In this document: one piece after another, positions 33,587 to 41,566 of the stretch | How positions within the stretch are numbered: the stretch's first letter is position 1 | How the letters are laid out: every line of letters starts with the position of its first letter | Source: Thioploca ingrica | Lineage (GTDB): Bacteria; Pseudomonadota; Gammaproteobacteria; Beggiatoales; Beggiatoaceae | Assembly: GCA_000828835.1 (NCBI GenBank) | Contig: AP014633.1 | Location: forward strand, 2,418,001 to 2,482,000 | DNA: 64,000 bases | Reading direction: 5' to 3' | Made by a program: the position numbers and the translations under genes | The notes under the pieces: model-generated | Databases searched by the model: none | What the model saw: the letters and a program-made list of their open reading frames with translations, nothing else | What the model was told of the DNA's origin: nothing

Positions 33587-33897
33587 TGTTTTTATCTGCA
33601 CAAGAACTCCAACGGGTTAAGCAGATTTTAAGAACTCATGTGCCTACTTTAACGGTCTGGGCTTTTGGTTCTCGCGTTCATGGCCGGCATTTAAAACCTT
33701 TCTCTGATTTGGACTTGGCGCTGATAACCGCAACCGAACTCCCTTGGGATAAGTATACGGCTTTAAAAGAGGCTTTCTCTGAATCTGATCTGCCTTTTCG
33801 GGTAGATATCATTGACTGGTTTACTACCTCCGCTCATTTTCGGGCGATTATTCAACAGGAGTACTGCCTCATTCAAACGCCGGGGGTGACGGAATAA
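33586..33897 (+). CDS. mntA: MntA-like minimal nucleotidyltransferase antitoxin
   Basis: A 103-residue minimal nucleotidyltransferase with the GS...DxD motif: FGSRVHGRHLKPFSDLDLAL. It also has the third acidic residue in FRVDIIDW. In HepT/MntA pairs the enzyme adds AMP to the HEPN tyrosine and so neutralises the toxin. Directly coupled to hepT. Confidence 0.88.
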   Translation: MFLSAQELQRVKQILRTHVPTLTVWAFGSRVHGRHLKPFSDLDLALITATELPWDKYTALKEAFSESDLPFRVDIIDWFTTSAHFRAIIQQEYCLIQTPGVTE

Positions 33898-33921
33898 TGG
33901 GTTAATTCCCAAATGGTTTAG

Positions 33922-34131
33922 TCAAGTCGGGTGGGCAAAAGCGAATAGAATAATTTCTTTGGCCTGATACTCTTTTGGCACGTCCTCCAGAGCCATGAGA
34001 TGGTAGGCCTCTTTTATATTTTCTTCAAGTTCCTCCAAGGTTTCTCCCTGAGTCATAATTTCGGGGTGTTCAAGGAGTTTGCCTAACCAGAATTGTTCGG
34101 TTTTCCAGTAAATCATCGTCATTTTAGCCAT
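33922..34131 (-). CDS. HicB-like antitoxin, orphan
   Basis: A 69-residue HicB-fold protein: FWLGKLLEHPEIMTQGETLE, ELEENIKEAYHLM. No HicA toxin gene is next to it on either side, so it appears to be an orphan. The final residues (FAFAHPT) lie next to a GGTGGGCAA-type repeat, and the original end may have been altered by that repeat. Confidence 0.75.
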   Translation of the reverse strand: MAKMTMIYWKTEQFWLGKLLEHPEIMTQGETLEELEENIKEAYHLMALEDVPKEYQAKEIILFAFAHPT

Positions 34132-34151
34132 GTTACCTTCTCAAAGTGTAT

Positions 34152-34278
34152 TCAGTAGATAGTTTGGTGGGCAAGGCCCGCTAAATTCATTTCTCCAATG
34201 ACCATTATATTTCCTAACCCTCGTCACTTTTCCAGAAGTAGTAGTAGGGTGGGTTAGCACAGCGTAACCCAACATTTT
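34152..34278. repeat. Dispersed intergenic repeat, copy B (about 127 bp)
   Basis: Near-identical to 30673-30795, with a GTA triplet duplication (AGTAGTAGTAGGG) and a few base changes. It fills most of the gap between the HicB-like gene and the DUF2442 gene. The end again forms a GGGTT...AACCC hairpin, followed by an unrelated GTTGGGTCAATCCGGAGATTGACCC hairpin. Confidence 0.85.
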
Positions 34279-34330
34279 TGGCATGTTGGTGTTGGGTCAA
34301 TCCGGAGATTGACCCAACCTACTGGGCTAC

Positions 34331-34588
34331 TCAAAGTTTATAATGCAGAATTTTCGTTGGCGCAATATCTTCCCCTTCTGGCCAATATAATCCACCTAGA
34401 GGATCAATGGCCACCTGCCGGAAATAGCGGAAGTTCTGCAATCGCCAAAACGCTTGTCTGGATTTAATTAAGGGGGTTAAATCCAAATGGTATTCCATTT
34501 GATCTTCCATAAGCAGGTGAAGATGATAAGGTGCTTCTGCGGTGACTTGTAATGGTTTTTTCCAAGAGGTTTTAATTGCTGAGTTCAT
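34331..34588 (-). CDS. DUF2442 protein
   Basis: An 85-residue DUF2442 protein from ATG 34588: PLQVTAEAPYHLHLLMEDQM, PLIKSRQAFWRLQNFRYFRQ and AIDPLGGLYWPEGEDIAP are typical ('V......G.I.WP.G.D.. P'). It overlaps the DUF4160 gene by 17 bases. DUF4160-DUF2442 pairs are frequent and are considered toxin-antitoxin-like, with DUF2442 as the probable DNA-binding partner. Confidence 0.88.
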   Translation of the reverse strand: MNSAIKTSWKKPLQVTAEAPYHLHLLMEDQMEYHLDLTPLIKSRQAFWRLQNFRYFRQVAIDPLGGLYWPEGEDIAPTKILHYKL

Positions 34589-34799
34589 TCCAGATATCCA
34601 ACAGTTCTTCTTGATTAGACAGGATAAATTCTTTGATTTTCTTGGCTTGTTTGGGCGGCATTTGTCCTGCCAGTAATTCGCCGTCTTGTAAGTTGAATGC
34701 ACCCGCGTAATCACCATATATTCCATGACAATGCGGTACCCCATGGTCATCCATATACATGTAGACGGAAATTCCAAAAAAGAAAGCTATTCGTGGCAT
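34572..34799 (-). CDS. DUF4160 protein
   Basis: A 75-residue DUF4160 protein: FFFGISVYMYMDDHGVPHCH, FNLQDGELLAGQMPPKQAKK and the C-terminal LLDIWNEL are the family core ('I...Y..DH.PPH.H.'). Paired with the DUF2442 gene; probably the toxin member of the pair, though activity is not established. Confidence 0.88.
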   Translation of the reverse strand: MPRIAFFFGISVYMYMDDHGVPHCHGIYGDYAGAFNLQDGELLAGQMPPKQAKKIKEFILSNQEELLDIWNELSN

Positions 34800-35098
34800 A
34801 AAGTAAATCCTGTTTTATTTCTCCGATCCATGTGGGATGCGGTTCTGTATCAATTAGCTCGTTCCCAAGCTCTGCTTGGGAACGAGAGAAACTTTATCCT
34901 TCATTGTCCACCTCCCATATTGAATTGACCCTATTCAGTAGGGTGGATAAGGCATCAACCGCCATCCACCAGAAACAGAAACGAAAAGTTGTTAAACATG
35001 ATAAATATTATTTTAGATAGCTCATTATTCCATTTAAATCAAATTTTGGTGTATGACGCTTCGCTTATACACCCTACCGGGCTACCGGGCTACACGGG
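34800..35098. repeat. Intergenic region with CTCGTTCCCAAGC palindrome
   Basis: This 299-base gap has no gene. At 34858-34886 is a perfect 29-base inverted repeat with arms CTCGTTCCCAAGC / GCTTGGGAACGAG. Near 35047-35082 is a GTGTATGACGCTTCGCTTATACACCC hairpin, whose CGGGCTACCGGGCTA tail is a short tandem repeat. Confidence 0.65.
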
Positions 35099-36067
35099 CT
35101 ATGACATTATCCCTTCCAAACCAGTAGCGGCTTCTTGAAACTCAGTAGTTATCTGACCTTCACCCAAACCCTGGTTTAGCTCTGTGCGTGCGCTACTATC
35201 GGAACGGGTGCTGCGAGTGGCACTGCACTGACGGTCTGCGTCACAAGCGACTGGTGCAGCGCGACCATCAATAGTCACATTAGTGTCTCTACCATTGGAG
35301 AAATCATAAATCCGTTTGGCGTTCAGTTCCTCCATCCGCACACAACCATGACCGATGGGTTGACCGGTGACCTCATCGTGTTGATGCAAAGCAATTCCGC
35401 GCGTAGAATAGTAGGGTTGAATCGGTGTCCACCACTTCCAGCCATTATGTTCGGGAAGCGGAGTTCCGGTCCAGAAGTGGTTCCCATAGTAGGTGCAACA
35501 AGCGCCCACGCGAGTGGGTTGATTCCATGGTGGTGCACACTGTGTCATGGGATCACGGCAGCAGTTGCGCGTGCAAGTACCTGGTGGATCACCGGGATTA
35601 CTATAGCCTTTACCCGTGGAAACAGTAAAATGATCGCTGCCAGTCGCACCAGCGGGTGGTGTCCCTCTCCATTCTAAATCAGCTGACTGTGGTGGAGTCA
35701 AATGAACCGTAATTTTTTTGATGTAGGGTGCGGCGCGACGCTGAATCATCGGCATAGTTAGCGGATGGGTAAAGCTGGGTTGCATTCCTTGCACCACCCT
35801 CTCCGCCTCACGCTCGTAAACATCCCCCGCCGCTCCCACCGACAACTTTCGCTGCAGAGTAAAAAACTCCCGCACCGGCCGATTACCCGTATCATCTCGT
35901 CGCTGAATAGTCGCTATCGTTCTACTCAAGGTAAGGGATGGCTGATTCTCTGCCACGGTCGGCGCAGATAGCGGCAGGGTTCGACCACTTATTTTTTGCG
36001 ACCGGGGATTATTAGTTTTAGCTATTTCATTCTGTTTTGATGATTGCCATGATTGCTTGGCTAACAT
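35099..36067 (-). CDS. eCIS effector with L,D-transpeptidase-like (YkuD) C-terminal domain
   Basis: A 322-residue protein. The leader carries GRTLPLSAPT and IQRRDDT, then LQRKLSVGAAGDVYEREAER, as in the 30944-32161 protein, with no DUF4157 core. The C-terminal part has the YkuD active-site pattern: a His in GIALHQHDE followed by IGHGCVRM with catalytic Cys242. The Ser/Thr usual before HGC is Gly. Many cysteines occur around residues 165-195 (CTRNCCRD, ACCTYYGN). A peptidoglycan cross-linking or remodelling activity against a target cell is inferred. AGAGGAGAGGCTC precedes the ATG. Confidence 0.85.
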   Translation of the reverse strand: MLAKQSWQSSKQNEIAKTNNPRSQKISGRTLPLSAPTVAENQPSLTLSRTIATIQRRDDTGNRPVREFFTLQRKLSVGAAGDVYEREAERVVQGMQPSFTHPLTMPMIQRRAAPYIKKITVHLTPPQSADLEWRGTPPAGATGSDHFTVSTGKGYSNPGDPPGTCTRNCCRDPMTQCAPPWNQPTRVGACCTYYGNHFWTGTPLPEHNGWKWWTPIQPYYSTRGIALHQHDEVTGQPIGHGCVRMEELNAKRIYDFSNGRDTNVTIDGRAAPVACDADRQCSATRSTRSDSSARTELNQGLGEGQITTEFQEAATGLEGIMS

Positions 36068-36193
36068 GAGCCTCTCCTCTAATCGTTAACCGTGTCCTTT
36101 CACCTCCGCACGGATTAAGTGGTATAATATCAAATAATTGAACCGTTTGGAATTTTCTCGGCGGTTGGTCCCTTTGACAAAAGGCGGTTTGTT

Positions 36194-36409
36194 ATGAAAG
36201 AAATATTAACCCTGATTGTCACCAATATTCTGGCTATTCTCAAAGGCGTTTTTAATGGCAAACGTTGGCGGCAATTGTTAACCTTGATGGTCACTTTGTG
36301 GAATGAGGATTTGTTTGATGATCCGACTTTTCGGGAAGTGATACATAAATTAATCGATAAAAATCAAGCGGTGCCGAAAAAGATTCTTCGTCAAAGAACA
36401 TCGGGGTAA
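36194..36409 (+). CDS. Small protein of unknown function
   Basis: A 71-residue protein: a hydrophobic N-terminal helix (ILTLIVTNILAILKGVF) followed by a basic/acidic helical part (LFDDPTFREVIHKLIDKNQA) and a basic tail (KKILRQRTSG). No family recognised. It may be a small membrane-associated protein. The ribosome binding site is AAAGGCGGTTTGTT, weak to moderate. Confidence 0.45.
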   Translation: MKEILTLIVTNILAILKGVFNGKRWRQLLTLMVTLWNEDLFDDPTFREVIHKLIDKNQAVPKKILRQRTSG

Positions 36410-36424
36410 CCCTGGCGATTGGTT

Positions 36425-36600
36425 AACCACCCCCTAACCCCATATCCCGTAGGTAGGGGCGAACCGACGTGTTCGCCCTAACACCCAATTGCTTAACTTA
36501 ATGGTATTGCCACCTTACTAAGGAGGGCGGACTTGTCTCTACAAGTTAATGGCATTAGTTTCGCCCCCGCCTTACTAAGGAGGGGGTTGGGGGGTGGTTA
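36425..36600. repeat. Intergenic CCCC/GGGG repeats left of the integrative element
   Basis: Contains CCACCCCCTAACCCC at 36425-36439 and, inverted, GGAGGGGGTTGGGGGGTGG at 36581-36599, plus CTTAACTTAATGG / TACAAGTTAATGG units seen in other copies. This marks the probable left neighbourhood of the integrative element, but no attachment site could be fixed. Confidence 0.6.
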
Positions 36601-36606
36601 ACTTAA

Positions 36607-36942
36607 TCAATGATTCGATTTTAATAACTCGTTAGTCAGTGCTAACACCACCTGCCGCTGAGGGGGCGTTAATTGCTCGATGAGCTCAGCAATCCTCGCA
36701 TCATCGCTGGGTTCCCCTTCGGGCGGTGGGTTTTGCATGGCTCCTCTCCCCGTGAGTAACCAGTCCGCATTAATATCGCTAAAGCGATTAACAATGCCGC
36801 TTAATAATTCCAGAGAAGGTTTACTTTTGCCATTTTCGACTTCAGACAAATAGCTCTGTGAGACGCCAATCATGGCAGAAAATTCTTTTTGAGACATCCC
36901 CTTATGTTTTCTTACTCTGGTAATTCGTTGATGTATTACCAT
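36607..36942 (-). CDS. XRE-family phage-type repressor
   Basis: A helix-turn-helix protein of 111 residues from ATG 36942 (alternatives at 36951 and 36972; the frame is open to 37041). The HTH is RITRVRKHKGMSQKEFSAMI, GVSQSYLSEVENGKSKPSLE, followed by INADWLLTGRGAM, typical of short CI-like repressors. Divergent from the small DNA-binding protein at 37066. Its own promoter overlaps a dyad at 36976-37003, suggesting autoregulation. Confidence 0.85.
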   Translation of the reverse strand: MVIHQRITRVRKHKGMSQKEFSAMIGVSQSYLSEVENGKSKPSLELLSGIVNRFSDINADWLLTGRGAMQNPPPEGEPSDDARIAELIEQLTPPQRQVVLALTNELLKSNH

Positions 36943-36975
36943 GGTGGTCATCCGAGTAATTTTGACTTGCATTTT

Positions 36976-37010
36976 ATCGTTAAAGCGATTATACTTTGCT
37001 TTACTTGACT
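36976..37010. promoter_or_regulatory. Repressor promoter with overlapping operator dyads
   Basis: On the minus strand a perfect TATAAT -10 box lies at 36988-36993, upstream of the repressor. The -35 region is weak. The box is inside a dyad TAAAGC (36981-36986) ... GCTTTA (36998-37003), and a second dyad ATCG (36976-36979) ... CGAT (36986-36989) overlaps it. TTGACT at 37005-37010 on the plus strand could be a -35 for the divergent gene. This arrangement fits autorepression and a lysogeny-type switch. Confidence 0.55.
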
Positions 37011-37065
37011 GACACAGACAAGTTGGGAAAAGATTTTTCAAATTAACTTATTGAATTAATTAGTA

Positions 37066-37338
37066 ATGGCAACTAAAGACTCCTTATCGCTACCTCAAAA
37101 TCGGCTGGAAGTTCGCGTGGAACTTTGGCGTTGTGGTTATGCTTCTCTCAGTCAATGGGGCCGTGCCCACGGGTTTAGTCCCCGGTTGGTTTCTTACACC
37201 CTCAATAAATGGGTAGGGCGCCCCGATCAATTTCCGTTAGGTAAAAAAACCAAAGCCATTTTGTTAGCGCTTAGTCAAACGATTGGGCAGCCGGTTCATC
37301 CGCGCCTCACTCAATCACGCCAACGCAAATTAGTCTAA
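37066..37338 (+). CDS. Cro-like DNA-binding protein
   Basis: A 90-residue protein divergent from the repressor. The segment ELWRCGYASLSQWGRAHGFS, PRLVSYTLNKWVGR is a helix-turn-helix of the kind found in small phage regulators that carry 'A....GF....V...L..W.G+'. The C-terminus is basic (RLTQSRQRKLV). Probably the early regulator of the element, acting on the shared intergenic region. The ribosome binding site is poor. Confidence 0.7.
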   Translation: MATKDSLSLPQNRLEVRVELWRCGYASLSQWGRAHGFSPRLVSYTLNKWVGRPDQFPLGKKTKAILLALSQTIGQPVHPRLTQSRQRKLV

Positions 37339-37410
37339 CATAATGATAGAAAAAACGTGAGTAGTTAATTAAGAATTATTGACCAATGGCTGTGATCACA
37401 AGGACAAGAT

Positions 37411-40005
37411 ATGCAGACTGATTCGTCACTGGCTACCCTGGTTAACCAAATGCGGTCACGGGGGTTGGAATGTCAGGAACTACTGCAGGCAGATGGTCAA
37501 ATTCACCGCTTTGAACCCGGGAAGCCTAACGGACGTGATTCTTACGCTTGGTACGTTATTTATGCTCATCACACGCGTTCCGGTCAGCCGTGGTTCGCCG
37601 GTGCTTTTGGTAGTTGGAAGAGTGGCGAGACGCATTCCTTTTCCTCGGGCAATATTTCCTTAGAAACTCGAGCCGAACAGCGGCGCCTGCAACAATTGAT
37701 CAGTCAAGCGCAGCAGCAAGCGCAAGCTTCTCGCCAACAAGAACAGGAATTGGCTGCCAGTAGCGCGGTGGCTTTATGGAATACTTTAATTGACGGGCCA
37801 ATCCCGCCGTATTTGCGCCGCAAGCAGATTGAGCAGTTGTATGGGGCGCGGCTCGATCCGCACCAACCAAGCCATCTGTACGTACCGTTGCGCGATCGCG
37901 CCGGGCAGTTGTGGAATCTTCAAGTGATTTATCCGCACAAAAATGCCGCCGGTCAAGATAAATGGTTTCAAAAGCATGGCCGGCTGAGCGGCTGTTTTCA
38001 GTTGATTGGTCAGTTAACGCCAGGGGTTCTCTATCTGGTCGAAGGTTTTGCTACCGGCTGTAGTGTACATATGGCCACTGAGCGCCCGGTGGTTTGCGCT
38101 TTAGCGGCGAATAATCTGTTGCCGGTGTTTCAAGCCTTTAAAAGTGATGAGGATTTTCAACTGGTGATTGCTGCCGATGACGACCGCTTTACGCCACTCG
38201 CTCACGGCGGTAATGTGGGGAGAAATAAAGCTTACGCCATTGCCGGGCAATTTGGCTGTCAAGTGTTTACCCCTCACTTTGCTTCCTTGGAGGGTCATCC
38301 GACTGATTTTAACGATTTGCACGTGCGGGAAGGTTTAGCGGTGGTGCGGGCGCAGCTCCACGATTCATCTCAGGCATTACGAGCGACTTTAGATCACCTC
38401 ATTGCGCAACAGCCACGCGCCGCTGCCGCCGAATTAGCTTCCCAACTGCTCACCACCGTCACGCCGTCGCCAGAACCGCTGCCGCTCACGCCAGCGCCGC
38501 TGCCCGCCTTGCCCTATCCGATTGAGGCGTTGGGCACTTTACTCGGTGAAGCGGTGCGCGGTATTTTGTATCTCACCCAATTTCCCGATGCTTTACCGGC
38601 GCAATCGATTCTCATGGCCGCCGCTTATGCCGCTCAAGGCTTAGCTAACATTCAACTGGTGGCTCCGGAAGAAGGTTTACCGGTGCCACTGAGTTTGTAT
38701 GGCACGCTGATTGGCAAAACCGGTGAAGGTAAAGGTCGCACGGAGTCTTTTACCCTGCGACCTCACCGCGCTTTACAACGCCAATTGGCGGAACAGTACG
38801 AACACGAATTACGTCAATGGTCCAAAGCCACTGCGGGGGAAGACGGTTATTTTTATACGGCTAATGGAGAAAAGATCAGTAAACCGCGGGAACCGTTCAT
38901 GCTCCTGGAAACGCCAACTTGGCAAGGCATTATGGAAACGCTGCGCAATGGTCAACCCAGTCTGTTTTTAGCCACGGATGAAGGTGGGGGTATGTTGGGC
39001 AGTTACGCCATGAACAAAGACAACCAACTGATGACCGTCAGCGCCCTCACCAAAATGTTTGATGGTCAAGAAGCTAAAAAAATGACAGGTAATTCAGGTC
39101 GTTACATTTTATACGATCGCCGCTTATCCATCAGTATGCAAATTCAACCGCGCCTCGCTCATGACCTGATGTTAATCAATGAAAGTGTGAAATCTCAAGG
39201 CTGGTTTTCTCGCATCCTGTTCTGTTATCCCCCCAGTACTCAAGGCACTCGCTTTACCCATCCCGACACCGCCGCTCATCAACAGCACAAAGCGGTCGCC
39301 CAACAAGCGATAGCGCGCTACTGTCAACGGATGACGGAGTTGATGGCGATGACGCAAGTTGAGCCGCACACCGGGTCGCTGCAACTGCAAACGCTCACGC
39401 TGTCACCGGCTGCCAAAGCCGCTTGGGATCAGTTGAGTGATCGCATTGAAGCGGCGATTGGCGTGGATCAATCTCACTACGAAGTTCATGCGTTAGTCAA
39501 TAAATATGCCCAAATCGCTGGACGTATCGCCGGCATTCTTTTCCTAGTGGATAATCCAGACTGTTTGCGCCCGCTTGAAGGCGACTGTCCCCGCCAAATT
39601 TCCGAACCGCTCCCGGTGAGTTACATGGAACCGGCAATAACCCTGATTGAATTCTATCTAGCTGAATCTCTACGCATTTTCGGCAGTGTGCTCATCGTGG
39701 ACAACTACCAAGCGCGGGCACTGCAACTGCTCGAGTGGTTGCGCCATCCCCAAGGTAAAGAATTGCAGGGAAAAACGCTTTTAAGTCTGCGTGACATCCT
39801 CCGTTACGGGCCACATGCCATTCAAAAAGGCGGCCGCAACGCTTTATTAAACTTGCTCCACTACCTCGAAGAACATGGCTACGGCCAACTTCAACGCGTC
39901 AACCAGCACCAATTTCGCTGGCTCACTTTTTCTCAACCGGAACATAATCTCCACAATCGCTCCCCACCCTACGACACCCACGACACCGCTGCTCTCGCCC
40001 GTTAA
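37411..40005 (+). CDS. Toprim/DUF3987 primase-helicase-like replication protein
   Basis: An 864-residue phage-type replication protein. Residues of about 190-310 form a Toprim domain (LYLVEGFATGCSVHMATERP, VIAADDDRF, PTDFNDLHVREG). The C-terminal half matches DUF3987 with a P-loop-like GKTGEGKGRT, DEGGGMLGSYAM and a DNA-binding end. The N-terminus (SLATLVNQMRSRGLECQELL) is a DUF5906-like primer region. AGGACAAGAT lies upstream of the ATG. It probably primes and unwinds the element's DNA, as in P4-like elements. Confidence 0.85.
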   Translation: MQTDSSLATLVNQMRSRGLECQELLQADGQIHRFEPGKPNGRDSYAWYVIYAHHTRSGQPWFAGAFGSWKSGETHSFSSGNISLETRAEQRRLQQLISQAQQQAQASRQQEQELAASSAVALWNTLIDGPIPPYLRRKQIEQLYGARLDPHQPSHLYVPLRDRAGQLWNLQVIYPHKNAAGQDKWFQKHGRLSGCFQLIGQLTPGVLYLVEGFATGCSVHMATERPVVCALAANNLLPVFQAFKSDEDFQLVIAADDDRFTPLAHGGNVGRNKAYAIAGQFGCQVFTPHFASLEGHPTDFNDLHVREGLAVVRAQLHDSSQALRATLDHLIAQQPRAAAAELASQLLTTVTPSPEPLPLTPAPLPALPYPIEALGTLLGEAVRGILYLTQFPDALPAQSILMAAAYAAQGLANIQLVAPEEGLPVPLSLYGTLIGKTGEGKGRTESFTLRPHRALQRQLAEQYEHELRQWSKATAGEDGYFYTANGEKISKPREPFMLLETPTWQGIMETLRNGQPSLFLATDEGGGMLGSYAMNKDNQLMTVSALTKMFDGQEAKKMTGNSGRYILYDRRLSISMQIQPRLAHDLMLINESVKSQGWFSRILFCYPPSTQGTRFTHPDTAAHQQHKAVAQQAIARYCQRMTELMAMTQVEPHTGSLQLQTLTLSPAAKAAWDQLSDRIEAAIGVDQSHYEVHALVNKYAQIAGRIAGILFLVDNPDCLRPLEGDCPRQISEPLPVSYMEPAITLIEFYLAESLRIFGSVLIVDNYQARALQLLEWLRHPQGKELQGKTLLSLRDILRYGPHAIQKGGRNALLNLLHYLEEHGYGQLQRVNQHQFRWLTFSQPEHNLHNRSPPYDTHDTAALAR

Positions 40006-40028
40006 ACCTGGGAGTGAGACTAATTAAG

Positions 40029-40055
40029 CTGTCGTAACTGTCGTAACTGTCGTAA
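40029..40055. repeat. Three tandem 9-bp iterons (CTGTCGTAA)
   Basis: The 9-base unit CTGTCGTAA is repeated three times without gaps, just after the replication gene and 42 bases before the HTH protein gene. Such short direct repeats are typical of binding sites for a replication or excision protein. The preceding coding end also has CACGACACC / TACGACACC, a possible further partial site. Confidence 0.75.
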
Positions 40056-40097
40056 TCGCCAAACCCCTGAACCATAATCCTAAAAGGAATTATCTTT

Positions 40098-40391
40098 ATG
40101 AATGCTAACGATATCCACGAACAAGCCCAACAAATTTTGGCCGCTTACTCACCCTACCTCATTGATTCTAGAACTAAACTCCCCAAACTCTTTTTGCAAA
40201 CCGAAGAATTTGCCCAAATATTCAGTATCTCCAAATCCAAACTGGAAAAAATGCGCCACCTCAGCACCACCGATCACCACATCGGGCCACCCTGCGGTCG
40301 ACTGGGCCCCGCCAAAAACGCCCTGCTCCTCTACGACGTTTACGGCGGAATCCTCTGGGTACTCAAACACTTAAACCGCGAACCCGATTAA
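40098..40391 (+). CDS. HTH protein, possible excisionase/AlpA-like regulator
   Basis: A 97-residue protein with a helix-turn-helix-like segment LFLQTEEFAQIFSISKSKLE, KMRHLSTTDHHIGPP, as in AlpA or excisionase proteins, and the terminal LLLYDVYGGILWVLKHLNRE. AAAAGGAATTATCTTT precedes the ATG. Its stop overlaps the last codons of the convergent integrase gene by 4 bases. Probably controls excision or integrase expression, with the iterons upstream as binding sites. Confidence 0.6.
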   Translation: MNANDIHEQAQQILAAYSPYLIDSRTKLPKLFLQTEEFAQIFSISKSKLEKMRHLSTTDHHIGPPCGRLGPAKNALLLYDVYGGILWVLKHLNREPD

Positions 40392-41566
40392 ACCCGGGCT
40401 AAAATAAACTCCGCAATCGCTTGCATCGCTGCCCGTAACCGCTCTGGCTCGAACACCACATAACCGGCCGTCACATCTGAATCGATTTTATGATTCACCA
40501 ACCGCTTCAACAAATAAGTCGAAAACCCCAACTGCTCGGCAATCGTCACAAAAGTTCGGCGCAAATCATGAGCGGTAAACGGCACCTGACACGCCTTCAC
40601 GACTAACTCAATCGCTTTACTCAAATTCACAATCGCCCCATCCCGCCGGGTACTCGCAAACACATACGCCGAACAACGCTCCTGATAGCGGCGCCGCAAC
40701 AACGACTCCACATAATCCGACCAGGGTAACACCTGTGGCTGTCGATTCTTTGGCTCCGCAATCAACAAGGTTCGCTCGACAAAATTAATCTCACTCCAGC
40801 GCAACTGCCGCGCCTCACCCACCCGCAAGCCGGTAAACATCATCAACAACAAACAATCCCGCATCGTCTCCAAATTATCCACCGCCCGAACACTGCGCAA
40901 CCCCATCACCGCCGCATACCAACGCGCCAACTCCCCCACCCGAATCACCCGTTGCCGCCGCGCCACTGGATACCAGCGTTTCAACGCCGACAACACCCGC
41001 ACCGGATTACGCGGCAACAGCGGCTGTCCGGCGCCATCCTCATACAGACAACACACCCACTGCAACACCGCCGACAAATAACGCATTCCCAAATTTGCCT
41101 GCGCGGGACCATGCCGCTGTCGCAACAACTCATGCCGCTGCACCACCCCCTGCCCGCTCAGCGCCGTCACGGGTTGAGATAACCAATCAGCAAAATAAAC
41201 CCGCATCACCCGTTGATAATCCTTAATCGTCACCGCCTTCAAACGCTCCTGATGAGCCGCCAAATAATCCGCCACCGCCTGTTGCAAAGACACCACTATC
41301 GGCTGAGCAAATGGATTCATTCCCAAACGTGCTTGACTCAGAATTTTCTTGGCCTGTTGCCGAGCCTGCTCTGGAGAACACACACTCACCTTAGCCACGG
41401 TGCGGCGCACCGATCGTCCCTGCAACCGCAACTGTACCACCCAAGCACGAGCATTGGCTTTAGTAATTCGCAAACCGAACCCGGGCAACTCCTCATCCCA
41501 ATAAATCTTTTGCGCCTGATTCAGCGGCGGTTGTAAAGTCGCAATAATCATTTTAGAAAGTTTCAT
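40388..41566 (-). CDS. Tyrosine site-specific integrase
   Basis: A 392-residue integrase with a DUF4102-like N-terminus (QAQKIYWDEELPGFGLRITK, WVVQLRLQGR), a SAM-like core-binding domain, and the catalytic domain: GLRVGEARQLRW (Arg I), HDLRRTF (His-x-x-Arg), LVNHKI (second His) and TAGYV with the nucleophilic Tyr. This type inserts elements at tRNA or tmRNA genes, but no tRNA is seen to the right. It is convergent with the other genes of the element. Confidence 0.92.
   Translation of the reverse strand: MKLSKMIIATLQPPLNQAQKIYWDEELPGFGLRITKANARAWVVQLRLQGRSVRRTVAKVSVCSPEQARQQAKKILSQARLGMNPFAQPIVVSLQQAVADYLAAHQERLKAVTIKDYQRVMRVYFADWLSQPVTALSGQGVVQRHELLRQRHGPAQANLGMRYLSAVLQWVCCLYEDGAGQPLLPRNPVRVLSALKRWYPVARRQRVIRVGELARWYAAVMGLRSVRAVDNLETMRDCLLLMMFTGLRVGEARQLRWSEINFVERTLLIAEPKNRQPQVLPWSDYVESLLRRRYQERCSAYVFASTRRDGAIVNLSKAIELVVKACQVPFTAHDLRRTFVTIAEQLGFSTYLLKRLVNHKIDSDVTAGYVVFEPERLRAAMQAIAEFILARV

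Larger units (their letters stand above)
36607..41566. mobile_element. Small integrative element, satellite-like
   Basis: Contains repressor, Cro-like protein, Toprim-DUF3987 primase/helicase, HTH protein and tyrosine integrase in about 5 kb. No head, tail, packaging or conjugation genes are present. This set resembles phage satellites or small integrative elements of the P4 type. The integrase gene is at the right end, so the attachment site is expected just right of 41566. The coordinates given are those of the genes; the true ends are unknown. Confidence 0.65.

Noticed and set aside
34331..34777. Long version of the DUF2442 gene
   Set aside because: The extra 63 residues overlap the DUF4160 gene in another frame; the ATG at 34588 fits the family length.
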